This document shows positions 16,887 to 22,500 of a stretch of DNA of 22,500 nt, in pieces. Source of the stretch: Symbiodinium natans. Its lineage: Eukaryota > Sar > Dinophyceae > Suessiales > Symbiodiniaceae. The notes beneath the pieces were generated by a model. That model saw only the letters and a program-made list of their open reading frames with translations. It was not told where the DNA came from and did not search any database. The position numbers and the translations under genes were made by a program. The stretch covers positions 37,501 through 60,000 of the forward strand of contig CAJNDS010000668.1 in the NCBI GenBank assembly GCA_905221605.1. Direction: 5' to 3'. Position 1 is the stretch's first letter. The number at the start of each line of letters is the position of its first letter.

Positions 16887-19741
16887 GGTTATGGGTACTT
16901 CCCCGAATTCGGGTCCTTGTAAGGGGGGTGTCCTTACTGCGTGGGTGGTATAGTGCGTGGGGCTCTAATGGGAGTCTCTTTCTTGCGGGAGCCTCAGGAA
17001 GCTGATGCCCAAAGGTTCGAAAAAACCTGAAGGCCAGATTAAACCCTAAACTCCAATTAAGCCTTAAACCCTAAGCCCTCAACCTTAGTTTATTCCTTCA
17101 TTGTAGAATCCGGAAGTATGTGACCCACTTTGCTTTTTGGGCCAGTCTAGGGTCCACCGTCAAACTCTCAGGGCTTATTCCTTCAGGAGTATTGGGTTTT
17201 TAAGTCCCTTAAACCTGGAAAAGTGTCACTCTTCAAGCTTGAAGCCTCTAACGGTTTAGGGTTTAGGGTTTAGGGTTTAGGGTTTAGGACATTCTTGGAG
17301 GTTCATGGGTCGTTATAAGTAGCTCCAAATAGGGTTCTAAGTATAGTTGCCATACTTGTAACCCTGCTTATAACTACCCATGAACATCCAAGTAGGCAGG
17401 ACTTAGGGATTGGGATGTTCCCCCTGATACACAGTCCTTAATAATAGGGTTTTTAGTACCCCCTATTATGATCCCATTTTTAATGGACTGTTAGTATAAG
17501 GGGGAACATCCCACACTTAGGGATCTTAATCCAAGGGTTCCCTATCTGGGTCTTGGGCTAAATCCTGAATCCTAATCCCTAAACCCTAAACCCTAAGCCC
17601 CCACTCGACAGGCAGGGCAGTTGGCGCAACGGCGCCTGGCCAGGGGTTTGCGGCTCAACCACCCGGAGGCCGTTTGGAGGGGCTCAGGGTTTGGGTTTAG
17701 GGTTTGAGGTACTACAGGGGTCGGAATAGTTACTAATAGTATTCCCTCATGGTCCCTTTATCATGATACTCTAATAGCCCCAGAAGCCCTATTCTAATTC
17801 TTAAGGCCCCACATATGAGGGTGGTAGGGCTGGCAGTGACGACTTAGTTGCCTTAGGGGCCTTTTCCAGGCTTGATCGGGCTTGGGGTTTGGGGTTTAGG
17901 GTTTGGGGTTTGGGGTTTAGGGTTTAGGGTTTGGGATTTAGGGTTTAGGGTTTAGGGTTCACGAAGCCCTGTCTGGTACCAAGCCACGTGAGAGGCAGTT
18001 GCCTTGCTCACCAGCCAGATGATGGAGCCGGCCTCCCAGCAACCGAACCCCTGAACCCCGAACCCTAAAACCTAGGGTTCAGGGTTCAGGGTTCAGGGTT
18101 TGAGGTTGAGGGTTTCGGGTTTAGGGTTTAGGGTTTAGGGGCCACCATTAGCGCCAGATATCCTAGACGGAACCGCTACAACCCTAAAATGGTGGGTTTC
18201 CGACATTCGGGCACCTCTTACTGTAAGAAAAGCCTACTCTGTGGGGGGCTATTCCAGGAGCCCCCTATTGTCCTCAACCCCTACTTGAAGGTTCATGGGA
18301 CTTAATAACCACTTATAACTGGCCTTATAACCCTACTTATAATCGGGATAACCCCTATAAGGCCCTTTAGGGGTATTATAAGTGGGGTTATAAGTACACT
18401 TATAATTGGTTAGTAAGTACCATGAACCTTCAAGTAAAGTTGCTGCAGCTCTGAGTGCCGAGGTTCATCCGCGATGGCCTCTCCGTCTCGGCTCTGATGG
18501 ACCTCGGCAAGACGCTGCTCGGGCGGCGGCAGGCAGGTCTAGTGTTCAGGGTTCAGGCTGCTCAGGGTGTAGGGTTGAGGGGTGAGGGGTGACGGGTGAG
18601 GGGTGAGGGGTGAGGGGTGGAGGGTGGAGGGTTGAGGGTGGAGGGTTGAGGGGGTGGGGGGTTGGGGGTTTGTGCTCTAGGGTGTGGTCATCGCGATTAA
18701 GGACTGTTAGAATAAGGGGGAACATCCCAGAGAGGAACCCCTACTTGGAGGTTCATGGTACTTACAAACCAATTATAACTGTACTTATAACCCTACTTAT
18801 AATACCCCTAAAGGGCCTTATAGGGGTTATCCCTATTATAAGTAGGGTTATAAGCCCAGTTATAAGTGGTTATTAAGTCCCATGAACCTCCAAGTAGATC
18901 AGAGGCATGCCCATGCTTGAGTCAAGCCTTGCAATTAGGGGGGTGTGACCAGATCCTGGTCTGCTTGGGGGAGTTGTCTTTCAGGGTTTATGCAGGGAAG
19001 GGCTTAGGGTTTAGGGCTTAGGGTTTAGGGTTTAGGGTTTAGTTTTCAAGGGGGAATGAACTTTTAAGGTTTATGCAGGGTCTGGGGTTTTAGAAGGGGA
19101 GGCACAGCCGCTCCTCTGGTGCAGGTCCTGCCGGGTGTTGAGAAGCTCATCCCGGATGTTCAGGCGGGTTGAGGGTTTTGGGGCTTGGGGGTTTCAGGGT
19201 TTCAGGGTTTTGGGCCACCGTCAGGTGGAAGCCACCTTCCCGGACGGCACGAAGCTCCTGACGGTGCATCAGCCCATCTGCCAGCTTCTCGGAGACCCTA
19301 GGAAAGGAACACTCTTCCCTGAACCTTCAACCCCATACCCCAAAACCCTGGTGTACAGGAACCCCGCACCCCCGCCTCCAAACCGGGAAACCCCAAAGCT
19401 TTCGCGTACCTGTCCCAATACCCTACAACCCCAATCCCTACAACCCTTGACCAAGCAAAACCCTCAACCTTAAATCCTCTAAACCTCTAAACCCTCATCC
19501 TAAGCCCCGAGCCTTGGAACAGCCCTCTGAGACCTACTTGGAGGTTCATGGCGAGAGTTTTCAGGAGGATATAGGAGGATTAGGGGTGTGGTAGCTATAC
19601 TTAGAACCCTACTGAAGGTACTTCGAGCATTACCGATCACTTCCCATGAAACCTCCAAGCAAGCCTAAACCCTAAACCCCAAACCCTGAGCCTCGAGACG
19701 CCCAGGCGCGATGGACGGGGATTTGAGCTTGGCCCTCAAAG
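16498..19741 (+). CDS. Urease, plant-type fused protein: gamma domain and start of beta domain, partial gene
   Basis: Urease hydrolyses urea to ammonia and CO2 at a two-nickel centre and lets algae use urea nitrogen. Exons: 16498-16596, 16723-16778, 17612-17668, 17995-18026, 18463-18532, 19125-19163, 19225-19279, 19706-19741. Spliced, they give the complete gamma domain in order: RLSPRELDHL, LAQRRLARGLRLNHPEAV, TSQMMEFIRDG, LMDLGKTLLGRRQ, VLPGVEKLIPDVQ, VEATFPDGTKLLTVHQPI. DGDLSLALKG, the start of the beta domain, follows in the same frame, which indicates the fused eukaryotic form rather than separate bacterial subunits. The nickel-binding alpha domain is not in the window. An ATG at 16587 is the likeliest start, but the frame is open upstream. 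Seven splices each restore the family sequence exactly; six of the seven donors are GC and one is GT. The match to the gamma family is strong by eye. Confidence 0.9.
16649..16720 (-). repeat. CCCTAAA array ending at a urease acceptor
   Basis: Nine or more near-perfect CCCTAAA units end in CCCTAAACC directly before AG|TGGCG at 16721-16722, so the repeat serves as the whole upstream tract of this 126-nt intron. Confidence 0.95.
16723..16778 (+). CDS. Urease exon 1 (RLSPRELDHLRLSQ)
   Basis: Reads ANEARLSPRELDHLRLSQ, matching the L-S/T-P-R-E start of gamma domains. Ends CAG|GCAGTG (GC donor). The next exon begins after CAG with GCAGGG, so both intron ends read CAG|GCAG. Confidence 0.88.
16795..16890 (+). 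repeat. TTTAGGG/TTGAGGG block at the start of a urease intron
   Basis: G-strand units begin 16 nt after the GC donor at 16779 and become pure TTGAGGG repeats near the end. A short C-strand block lies at the 3' end of the same intron (17572-17600). Confidence 0.92.
17294..17394. mobile_element. Family A element, copy 5
   Basis: Ends CTTGGAGGTTCATGGGT and ACCCATGAACATCCAAG are inverted repeats. The interior includes TTATAAGTAG and TAACCCTGCTTATAA. Lies in the urease intron 16779-17611. Confidence 0.75.
17411..17514. mobile_element. Family C element with 10-bp flanking direct repeats
   Basis: Inverted ends TGGGATGTTCCCCCT and GGGGGAACATCCCA. The exact sequence ACTTAGGGAT flanks both sides (17401-17410 and 17515-17524), which looks like a target-site duplication. 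The interior matches 19968-20055 (AGTACCCCCTATT, GGACTGTTAG). No coding capacity. Confidence 0.8.
17612..17668 (+). CDS. Urease exon 2 (AGQLAQRRLARGLRLNHPE)
   Basis: Nineteen codons reading AGQLAQRRLARGLRLNHPE, the most conserved stretch of the gamma domain. Begins after CGACAG|, ends GAG|GCCGTT (GC donor). Confidence 0.95.
17716..17810. repeat. Family D repeat, copy 1
   Basis: AGGGGTCGGAATA, ATTCCCTCATGGTCCCTTTAT, CCTATTCTAATTCTTAAGG and CCCC recur at 22076-22325 (three tandem copies), 21608-21695 and 15767-15830. Lies in the urease intron 17669-17994. Confidence 0.7.
17879..17958 (+). repeat. TTTAGGG/TTTGGGG block
   Basis: About eleven G-strand units between the family D copy and the acceptor of urease exon 3. 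Confidence 0.93.
17995..18026 (+). CDS. Urease exon 3, 32 nt (AVALLTSQMME)
   Basis: After CGTGAGAG| reads AVALLTSQMM plus two bases of a Glu codon; the G of exon 4 completes it. Ends at GC donor GCCGGC. It exactly fills the gap between HPE and FIRDG expected from the family. Confidence 0.9.
18060..18140. repeat. Opposed telomere-like blocks
   Basis: Short CCCTGAA/CCCTAAAA units meet GGGTTCAGGGTTCAGGG and TTTAGGG units head to head near 18074, making a small natural inverted repeat inside the urease intron 18027-18462. Confidence 0.8.
18282..18436. mobile_element. Family A palindromic element, copy 1
   Basis: A 155-bp element whose arms are near-perfect inverted repeats (TACTTGAAGGTTCATGG and CCATGAACCTTCAAGTA) and whose interior is also largely palindromic. 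Its right end is 26 nt before urease exon 4. Its reverse complement matches copy 2 (18742-18896) at all but about seven positions, without gaps. Confidence 0.93.
18463..18532 (+). CDS. Urease exon 4 (FIRDGLSVSALMDLGKTLL)
   Basis: Between AGTGCCGAG| and |GCAGGT it reads FIRDGLSVSALMDLGKTLL then GRRQ, matching gamma-domain R-D-G-x-x-V-x-x-L-M-x-x-G-x-x-L-L-G-x-R-Q-V. It is flanked by the two inverted family A copies. Confidence 0.95.
18539..18672 (+). repeat. GGGTGAGGGGTGAGG-type degenerate block
   Basis: Here the telomere-like unit has drifted to TGAGGGG and TGGAGGG, seven bases long but without TTTA. It starts directly after the urease exon 4 donor. Confidence 0.85.
18694..18730. mobile_element. 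Family C right-half remnant
   Basis: TTAAGGACTGTTAGAATAAG then GGGGAACATCCCA matches the right halves of the elements at 17411-17514 and 19968-20055. The left half is absent. It abuts family A copy 2. Confidence 0.7.
18742..18896. mobile_element. Family A palindromic element, copy 2, inverted relative to copy 1
   Basis: 155 bp with ends TACTTGGAGGTTCATGG and CCATGAACCTCCAAGTA. The centre (AATACCCCTAAAGGGCC) is the reverse complement of the copy 1 centre, so the two copies are in opposite orientation. About 95% identical by hand count. Lies in the intron after urease exon 4. Confidence 0.93.
19125..19163 (+). CDS. Urease exon 5 (VLPGVEKLIPDVQ)
   Basis: Thirteen codons between GGTGCAG| and |GCGGGT (GC donor), reading VLPGVEKLIPDVQ, the gamma-domain Q-V-x-x-G-V-x-x-x-I-P-x-V-Q segment. 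Confidence 0.95.
19164..19224 (+). repeat. 61-nt urease intron made almost wholly of degenerate G-strand units
   Basis: From GCGGGTTGAGGG through TTTCAGGG units to CCACCGTCAG. Apart from the last 14 nt it consists of TTTNGGG-like units. It is the smallest intron seen in the window. Confidence 0.88.
19225..19279 (+). CDS. Urease exon 6 (VEATFPDGTKLLTVHQPI)
   Basis: Reads VEATFPDGTKLLTVHQPI, the C-terminal end of the gamma domain (V-E-x-T-F-P-D-G-T-K-L-V-T-V-H-x-P-I). Ends with one base of a Cys codon at GC donor GCCAGC. Confidence 0.95.
19535..19661. mobile_element. Family A element, copy 3, diverged
   Basis: Ends TACTTGGAGGTTCATGG and CCATGAAACCTCCAAG. The interior differs from copies 1 and 2 (AGGAGGATATAGGAGGATT) but keeps a GTAGCTATACTTAGAACCCT piece. 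Lies in the intron before urease exon 7. Confidence 0.7.
19706..19741 (+). CDS. Urease exon 7, start of the beta domain (AMDGDLSLALKG)
   Basis: After CGCCCAG| it reads AMDGDLSLALKG, in frame with exon 6. Plant ureases have a similar N-G-x-L-x-L-A-L-x-G stretch linking gamma to beta. The donor is probably G|GCCGGG; the exon following it was not found securely. Confidence 0.8.
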
Positions 19742-19795
19742 GCCGGGTCTACTTGGAGGTTTACGGTTTAGGGTTTAGTGTTTAGTGTTTAGGGG

Positions 19796-19894
19796 CTTGG
19801 AGGTTCATGTGGGCAGTAGGGTTCTAGGTATGGTAGCTGTGGCCTTATTCAGAGTGCTTGGTAACCCTGCTTATCACTACCCATGAACCTCCAG
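19796..19894. mobile_element. Family A element, copy 4
   Basis: Ends CTTGGAGGTTCATGTGGG and CCCATGAACCTCCAG. The interior GTAGGGTTCTAGGTATGGTAG resembles copy 5. An extra left end (CTACTTGGAGGTTTACGG) sits at 19750. Confidence 0.72.
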
Positions 19895-19967
19895 GGTTTA
19901 TGGTGTGAGGTTGAGGGTTTTGCAGCCGTACTCAAGCTTCGAGTAGGGCGGGAAGTCGCAAAGTTCG

Positions 19968-20055
19968 GATGTTCCCCCTGCAGCTAACCGTCCTAAATAG
20001 GGATTAGAGTACCCCCTATTGTAATCCATAGTAAGGACTGTTAGAATAGGGGGGA
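19968..20055. mobile_element. Family C element, copy 2
   Basis: Shares GGATGTTCCCCCT, AGTACCCCCTATTGTAATCC and AAGGACTGTTAGAATAGG with 17411-17514. CGCAAAG occurs on both flanks (about 19957 and 20066), a weak hint of a target duplication. Confidence 0.68.
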
Positions 20056-20402
20056 GCCTACCAAACGCAAAGGCACAAGCACGCCACCAAGTTTTACGGC
20101 TCAAAATTCGGCCCCGCCCTGCCTCTGTGAAGAACCTCGGCCGCCACAGTCCGGCCATGGGCAACGTGAGGCTCGCTTGCATGAGATGGTGTGCAAGCGC
20201 TAACCCGAGGACCGACCAGAAAGTTTGCCGCCTAAACCCTAAACCCTAAACCCTAAACCCGAAACACTAAACCCGAAACACTAAACCCTAAACACTGAAC
20301 CCTAGACCCTCCCTAAACCTTAACCCGAAATACTAAACCCTAAACCTACTTGGTTACGGGTTTGGGTTTAGGGTTCAGGGTTTATGGCTAGGGTTTAGGG
20401 AT

Positions 20403-20512
20403 TACTTGGAAGCATTTGACGTTTTGAGTCTTCTTTGTGTTTCTAGAAACCCCACAAATAACCCCCATAACCCACCTTACTAACCCGACTCACAAAGTCA
20501 AAAGGGCTTCCA
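20403..20512. mobile_element. MITE-like element, family B, copy 2
   Basis: Left end TACTTGGAAGCATTTGACG, right end AAAGTCAAAAGGGCTTCCAG. The right end is nearly the reverse complement of the left end of the copy at 2943. No coding capacity. Confidence 0.68.
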
Positions 20513-20711
20513 GGAACCCTTGAGCTTGAGCGCTGGAAACCTGAAAACCCTAAACCCTTACACCCTTGAACTCTTGAACCCTTAAACCCAGACAGACCCT
20601 AAATCACTTGAAGCCAGCCCTACATCCTTTAACCCTTAAACTCATAAACCCCTCAACCCCTTGACCCCTTGAACCGCTTCACCCCCTGAACCCGACCTCA
20701 TTCCCTCTACC

Positions 20712-20738
20712 TTGATCAACGCCCGGAAAGCCTTTGGG
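20712..20738 (+). CDS. Tentative urease beta fragment (LINARKAFG)
   Basis: Reads LINARKAFG before GTTTAG. Beta domains have a similar F-D-R-x-K-A-Y/F-G-M-R-L segment. No AG acceptor lies close upstream and the preceding beta segments were not found, so this may be chance. Confidence 0.25.
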
Positions 20739-20840
20739 GTTTAGGGTTTACTTGGAGGTTCCTGGGCAGTTCCCGCTGGGTCCCGGAGAGCCCAACACCC
20801 CTTAAACAAGGACTACTTCTTCAATCAGGGATCCTTCTCA

Positions 20841-21033
20841 TGGACAAAGCCATGTGGTCAGTTCTCTAAGTGATGGTGACTTTTTGGGTCACCCTAGACA
20901 AGATAGTTCAGAGAAGACCATGTTCCTTTATACTACAGCTTTATCAATTTATAAGCTGAGGGTTTTGTAATGTCATATTAAGGGAGCCAAAAGTTAAACT
21001 TTTATTTGGGGGTTAAAAGGCAACCAAGTGAAG
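20841..21033. repeat. Dispersed repeat family E, copy 2
   Basis: The right end (AACTTTTATTTGGGGG, then GGCAACCAAGTG) matches 7879-7914. The left part has an internal GTGACTTTTTGGGTCAC hairpin. Nature unknown. Confidence 0.5.
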
Positions 21034-21088
21034 AGCTCTCGGGCTTGCTGGTGAGCCGAGGAATGTCAACGAGTGCATGTGCGAGGCT

Positions 21089-21109
21089 GGGGGGGGGGGG
21101 GGGGGGGGG
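21089..21109 (+). repeat. Run of 21 G
   Basis: A pure G homopolymer. Similar pure runs lie at 11164-11182 and 15518-15534. Lengths in such runs are unreliable in assemblies. Confidence 0.95.
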
Positions 21110-21151
21110 CAGCGGGACGGTCTTTGCTGAGGGTTGGGTCTATAAGGCCTT

Positions 21152-21273
21152 CCTTGAAAGCCTTTCTTGACCTAGTGAGTGGGGGATAGTAAGCCAGGTT
21201 GTGGGGATTATACTAGGGGTTTTAGGGGGGTAATTGCTAAGTAGACTTTGTTGAGTCAAAAGATCTTCCAAGT
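21152..21273. mobile_element. MITE-like element, family B, copy 3, diverged
   Basis: Left CCTTGAAAGCCTTTCTTGAC, right TTGAGTCAAAAGATCTTCCAAG. The right end matches family B ends; the left is degenerate. Confidence 0.5.
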
Positions 21274-22075
21274 TGAGAGCTTCGTGATCGGAAGATTGGT
21301 GATGGTTCCAAGAACAGTTGGAAGATGAACCGACGACCGAGCTGTGCTTTGGGAAAGTTCGAAAATGTCCATTCTATCCTTTATACGGGAAAGGGTTTAA
21401 GGTTTAGGGTTTAGGGTCGGTTTAGGGTTTAGGGTTCGTTTAAAGCACCACTCAGAAGGGACAGGTCCCAAGCTTGAGCTGCCGGGCCAGGTTGATGACA
21501 GCAACGAGCTCTTCTTCGCCGCCCAGCTGCGGTTAAAAAGGAAACCGTAGACCTCAGGAGTCTGATATGGGGGTTTAGGGTTTAGGGTTTAGGGTTTAGG
21601 GTTTAGGGTCGGATGAATTACGAAGAGTATCCCCCTATGGCCCCCTATACTTTAGATAAGAACCCCCAAAACCCTATTCTAATTATTCAGGCCCCTATAT
21701 TATCTCTAGATCGGCCGAGGTGAGTCCCCTTGTTGCCCCCCCGTCTCTTTGCAGATATCAGCATTCACAGCATGCTTGATTTCGTGATCAAAGTTCCGTA
21801 GCCAGCACCAAGCTGTCTAGTCCGCCTGGTAATCGCCACTGGCTTGTGCTGCGCAGCTCTTCTCTCCTGTGCTGCACTACCCCGTCCATCACCAGCAGCT
21901 TCTTGTGAGTTTTCTGACAGTATGGCCCTTTGTAGCCGAGGCCCACACAACCCGGAGAATCATCTTTCTGCATGAGGGAAACTTGCTAGCTTCTAGAAGA
22001 GATGCCTCAGATTCCTCCCCTGTCTACCCTAAGCCCTAAACCCTTTCAAGGGGCCATACTATGCAGCATCAATAT
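21274..22075. other. Unassigned islands, possible minus-strand exons
   Basis: 21470-21533 on the minus strand, after TTTTTAACCGCAG, reads LGGEEELVAVINLARQLKL; on the plus strand another frame reads PKLELPGQVDDSNELFFAA. 21608-21695 is a family D copy, and 21564-21609 a TTTAGGG array. Plus: CTCTTTGCAG at 21754 is a strong acceptor followed by ISIHSMLDFVIKVP and TAG. Minus: 21788-21920 reads KKLLVMDGVVQHRREELRS. None matches urease; function unknown. Confidence 0.35.
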
Positions 22076-22325
22076 AGGGGTCGGAATTATTATTAAGAAT
22101 ATTCCCTTATCGTCCCTTTATACTTATACTACCATAACCCCCACAACCCTATTGCAATATGTATGGCCCCTCTAGTAGTATTCCCTTATCGTCCCTTTGT
22201 AATTATACTACCATAACCCCCAAAACCCTATTCTACTTGTTCAGGCCCTATAGAAATATCCCTTTATAGTCCCTTTATAAGTATACTACCAAGCCCTAAA
22301 ACCCAATTCTAATTATTAAGGCCCC
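22076..22325. repeat. Family D, three tandem diverged copies
   Basis: Copies at about 22076-22170, 22171-22249 and 22250-22325 share ATTCCCTTATCGTCCCTTTA, TATACTACCATAACCCCC and CCTATTCTA pieces. Only the first has the full GGGGTCGGAAT left end. Confidence 0.78.
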
Positions 22326-22405
22326 TGAACTTGTAGCCCGAAACCCTAAGCCCTAAGCCCCAAGGGACCATACAGCATTACATGAGCCCTGAAACCAACC
22401 AGAAG

Positions 22406-22477
22406 CCTTGGGTACTCATCCCCGCTGGGGCAAAGGACGAGATGGATGCGGCGGCCGCCGGGGACCCCAACGGGAGG
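22406..22477 (+). CDS. Weak exon candidate at window end
   Basis: After ACCAGAAG| one frame reads PWVLIPAGAKDEMDAAAAG then DPNGR, to GT donor GTTTAG, followed by a TTTAGGG array. Exon-like composition. It could belong to the urease gene but I see no family match. Confidence 0.35.
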
Positions 22478-22500
22478 GTTTAGGGTCTAGGGTTTAGGGT

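Larger units (their letters stand above)
19742..20711. other. Urease intron or introns: elements and unassigned island
   Basis: Contains family A copy 4 (19796-19894), a family C copy (19968-20055, ends GGATGTTCCCCCTGC and imperfect GGGGGGAGCC), CCCTAAA units at 20233-20350, and family B copy 2 (20403-20512). A GC-rich island at 20056-20200 has open frames on both strands (plus HATKFYGSKFGPALPL; minus ASEPHVAHGRTVAAEVLHR). Neither matches the urease beta domain. Confidence 0.5.

Noticed and set aside
18610-18876. 88-codon plus-strand frame
   Set aside because: It runs from a degenerate G-rich array into palindromic element copy 2, between two certain urease exons.
21765-21973. Secure minus-strand gene
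   Set aside because: Two overlapping minus frames are open and neither can be tied to a family; kept only as an unassigned island.
1-22500. Window as a chromosome end, given the many TTTAGGG units
   Set aside because: The arrays are short, degenerate, in both orientations and separated by unique sequence and exons, so they are interstitial.
1-22500. Dinoflagellate spliced-leader relics
   Set aside because: No convincing match to the conserved 22-nt leader was seen on either strand by eye; the short CCGTAGCC at 21796 is too brief to count.

Overview
The window looks like nuclear DNA of a microbial eukaryote, most likely a dinoflagellate. Seen: very short GC-rich exons, introns that mostly start with GC (some GT, one GA) and end in AG, acceptors mostly read as AG|G, and hundreds of TTTAGGG/CCCTAAA-type units scattered in both orientations. 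Known: GC-AG introns, AG|G acceptors and TTTAGGG telomeres are typical of dinoflagellates. The species assignment is inference, and no spliced-leader sequence was seen. All splice sites below were joined by eye from family homology and reading phase.

Layout: (1) positions 349-7457, plus strand: a partial phytanoyl-CoA-dioxygenase-like (PhyH) 2OG-Fe(II) oxygenase in eight exons of 30-104 nt. Its start lies upstream of the window. One of its introns (4041-6940) holds an unrelated acidic/basic reading frame and a nine-copy 91-bp tandem array. (2) 7932-13129: thirteen more exon candidates that can be joined in phase, encoding a charged protein with alternating basic and acidic blocks. It is either a long C-terminal extension of the PhyH protein or a separate gene; I do not recognise it. 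(3) 13130-16490: repeats and a few weak exon candidates. (4) 16498-19741 and probably onward past the window end: the start of a plant-type fused urease. The whole gamma (UreA) domain and the first residues of the beta domain are split over seven exons of 32-70 nt, preceded by an exon that supplies a possible start. The catalytic alpha domain would lie beyond the window.

The introns are made of telomere-like repeats and several families of short elements with terminal inverted repeats. Two copies of one palindromic element, 155 bp and about 95% identical by hand count, sit in opposite orientation in the introns on either side of urease exon 4. Most single-frame open reading frames in the window are by-products of telomere-like repeats and are not listed as genes.
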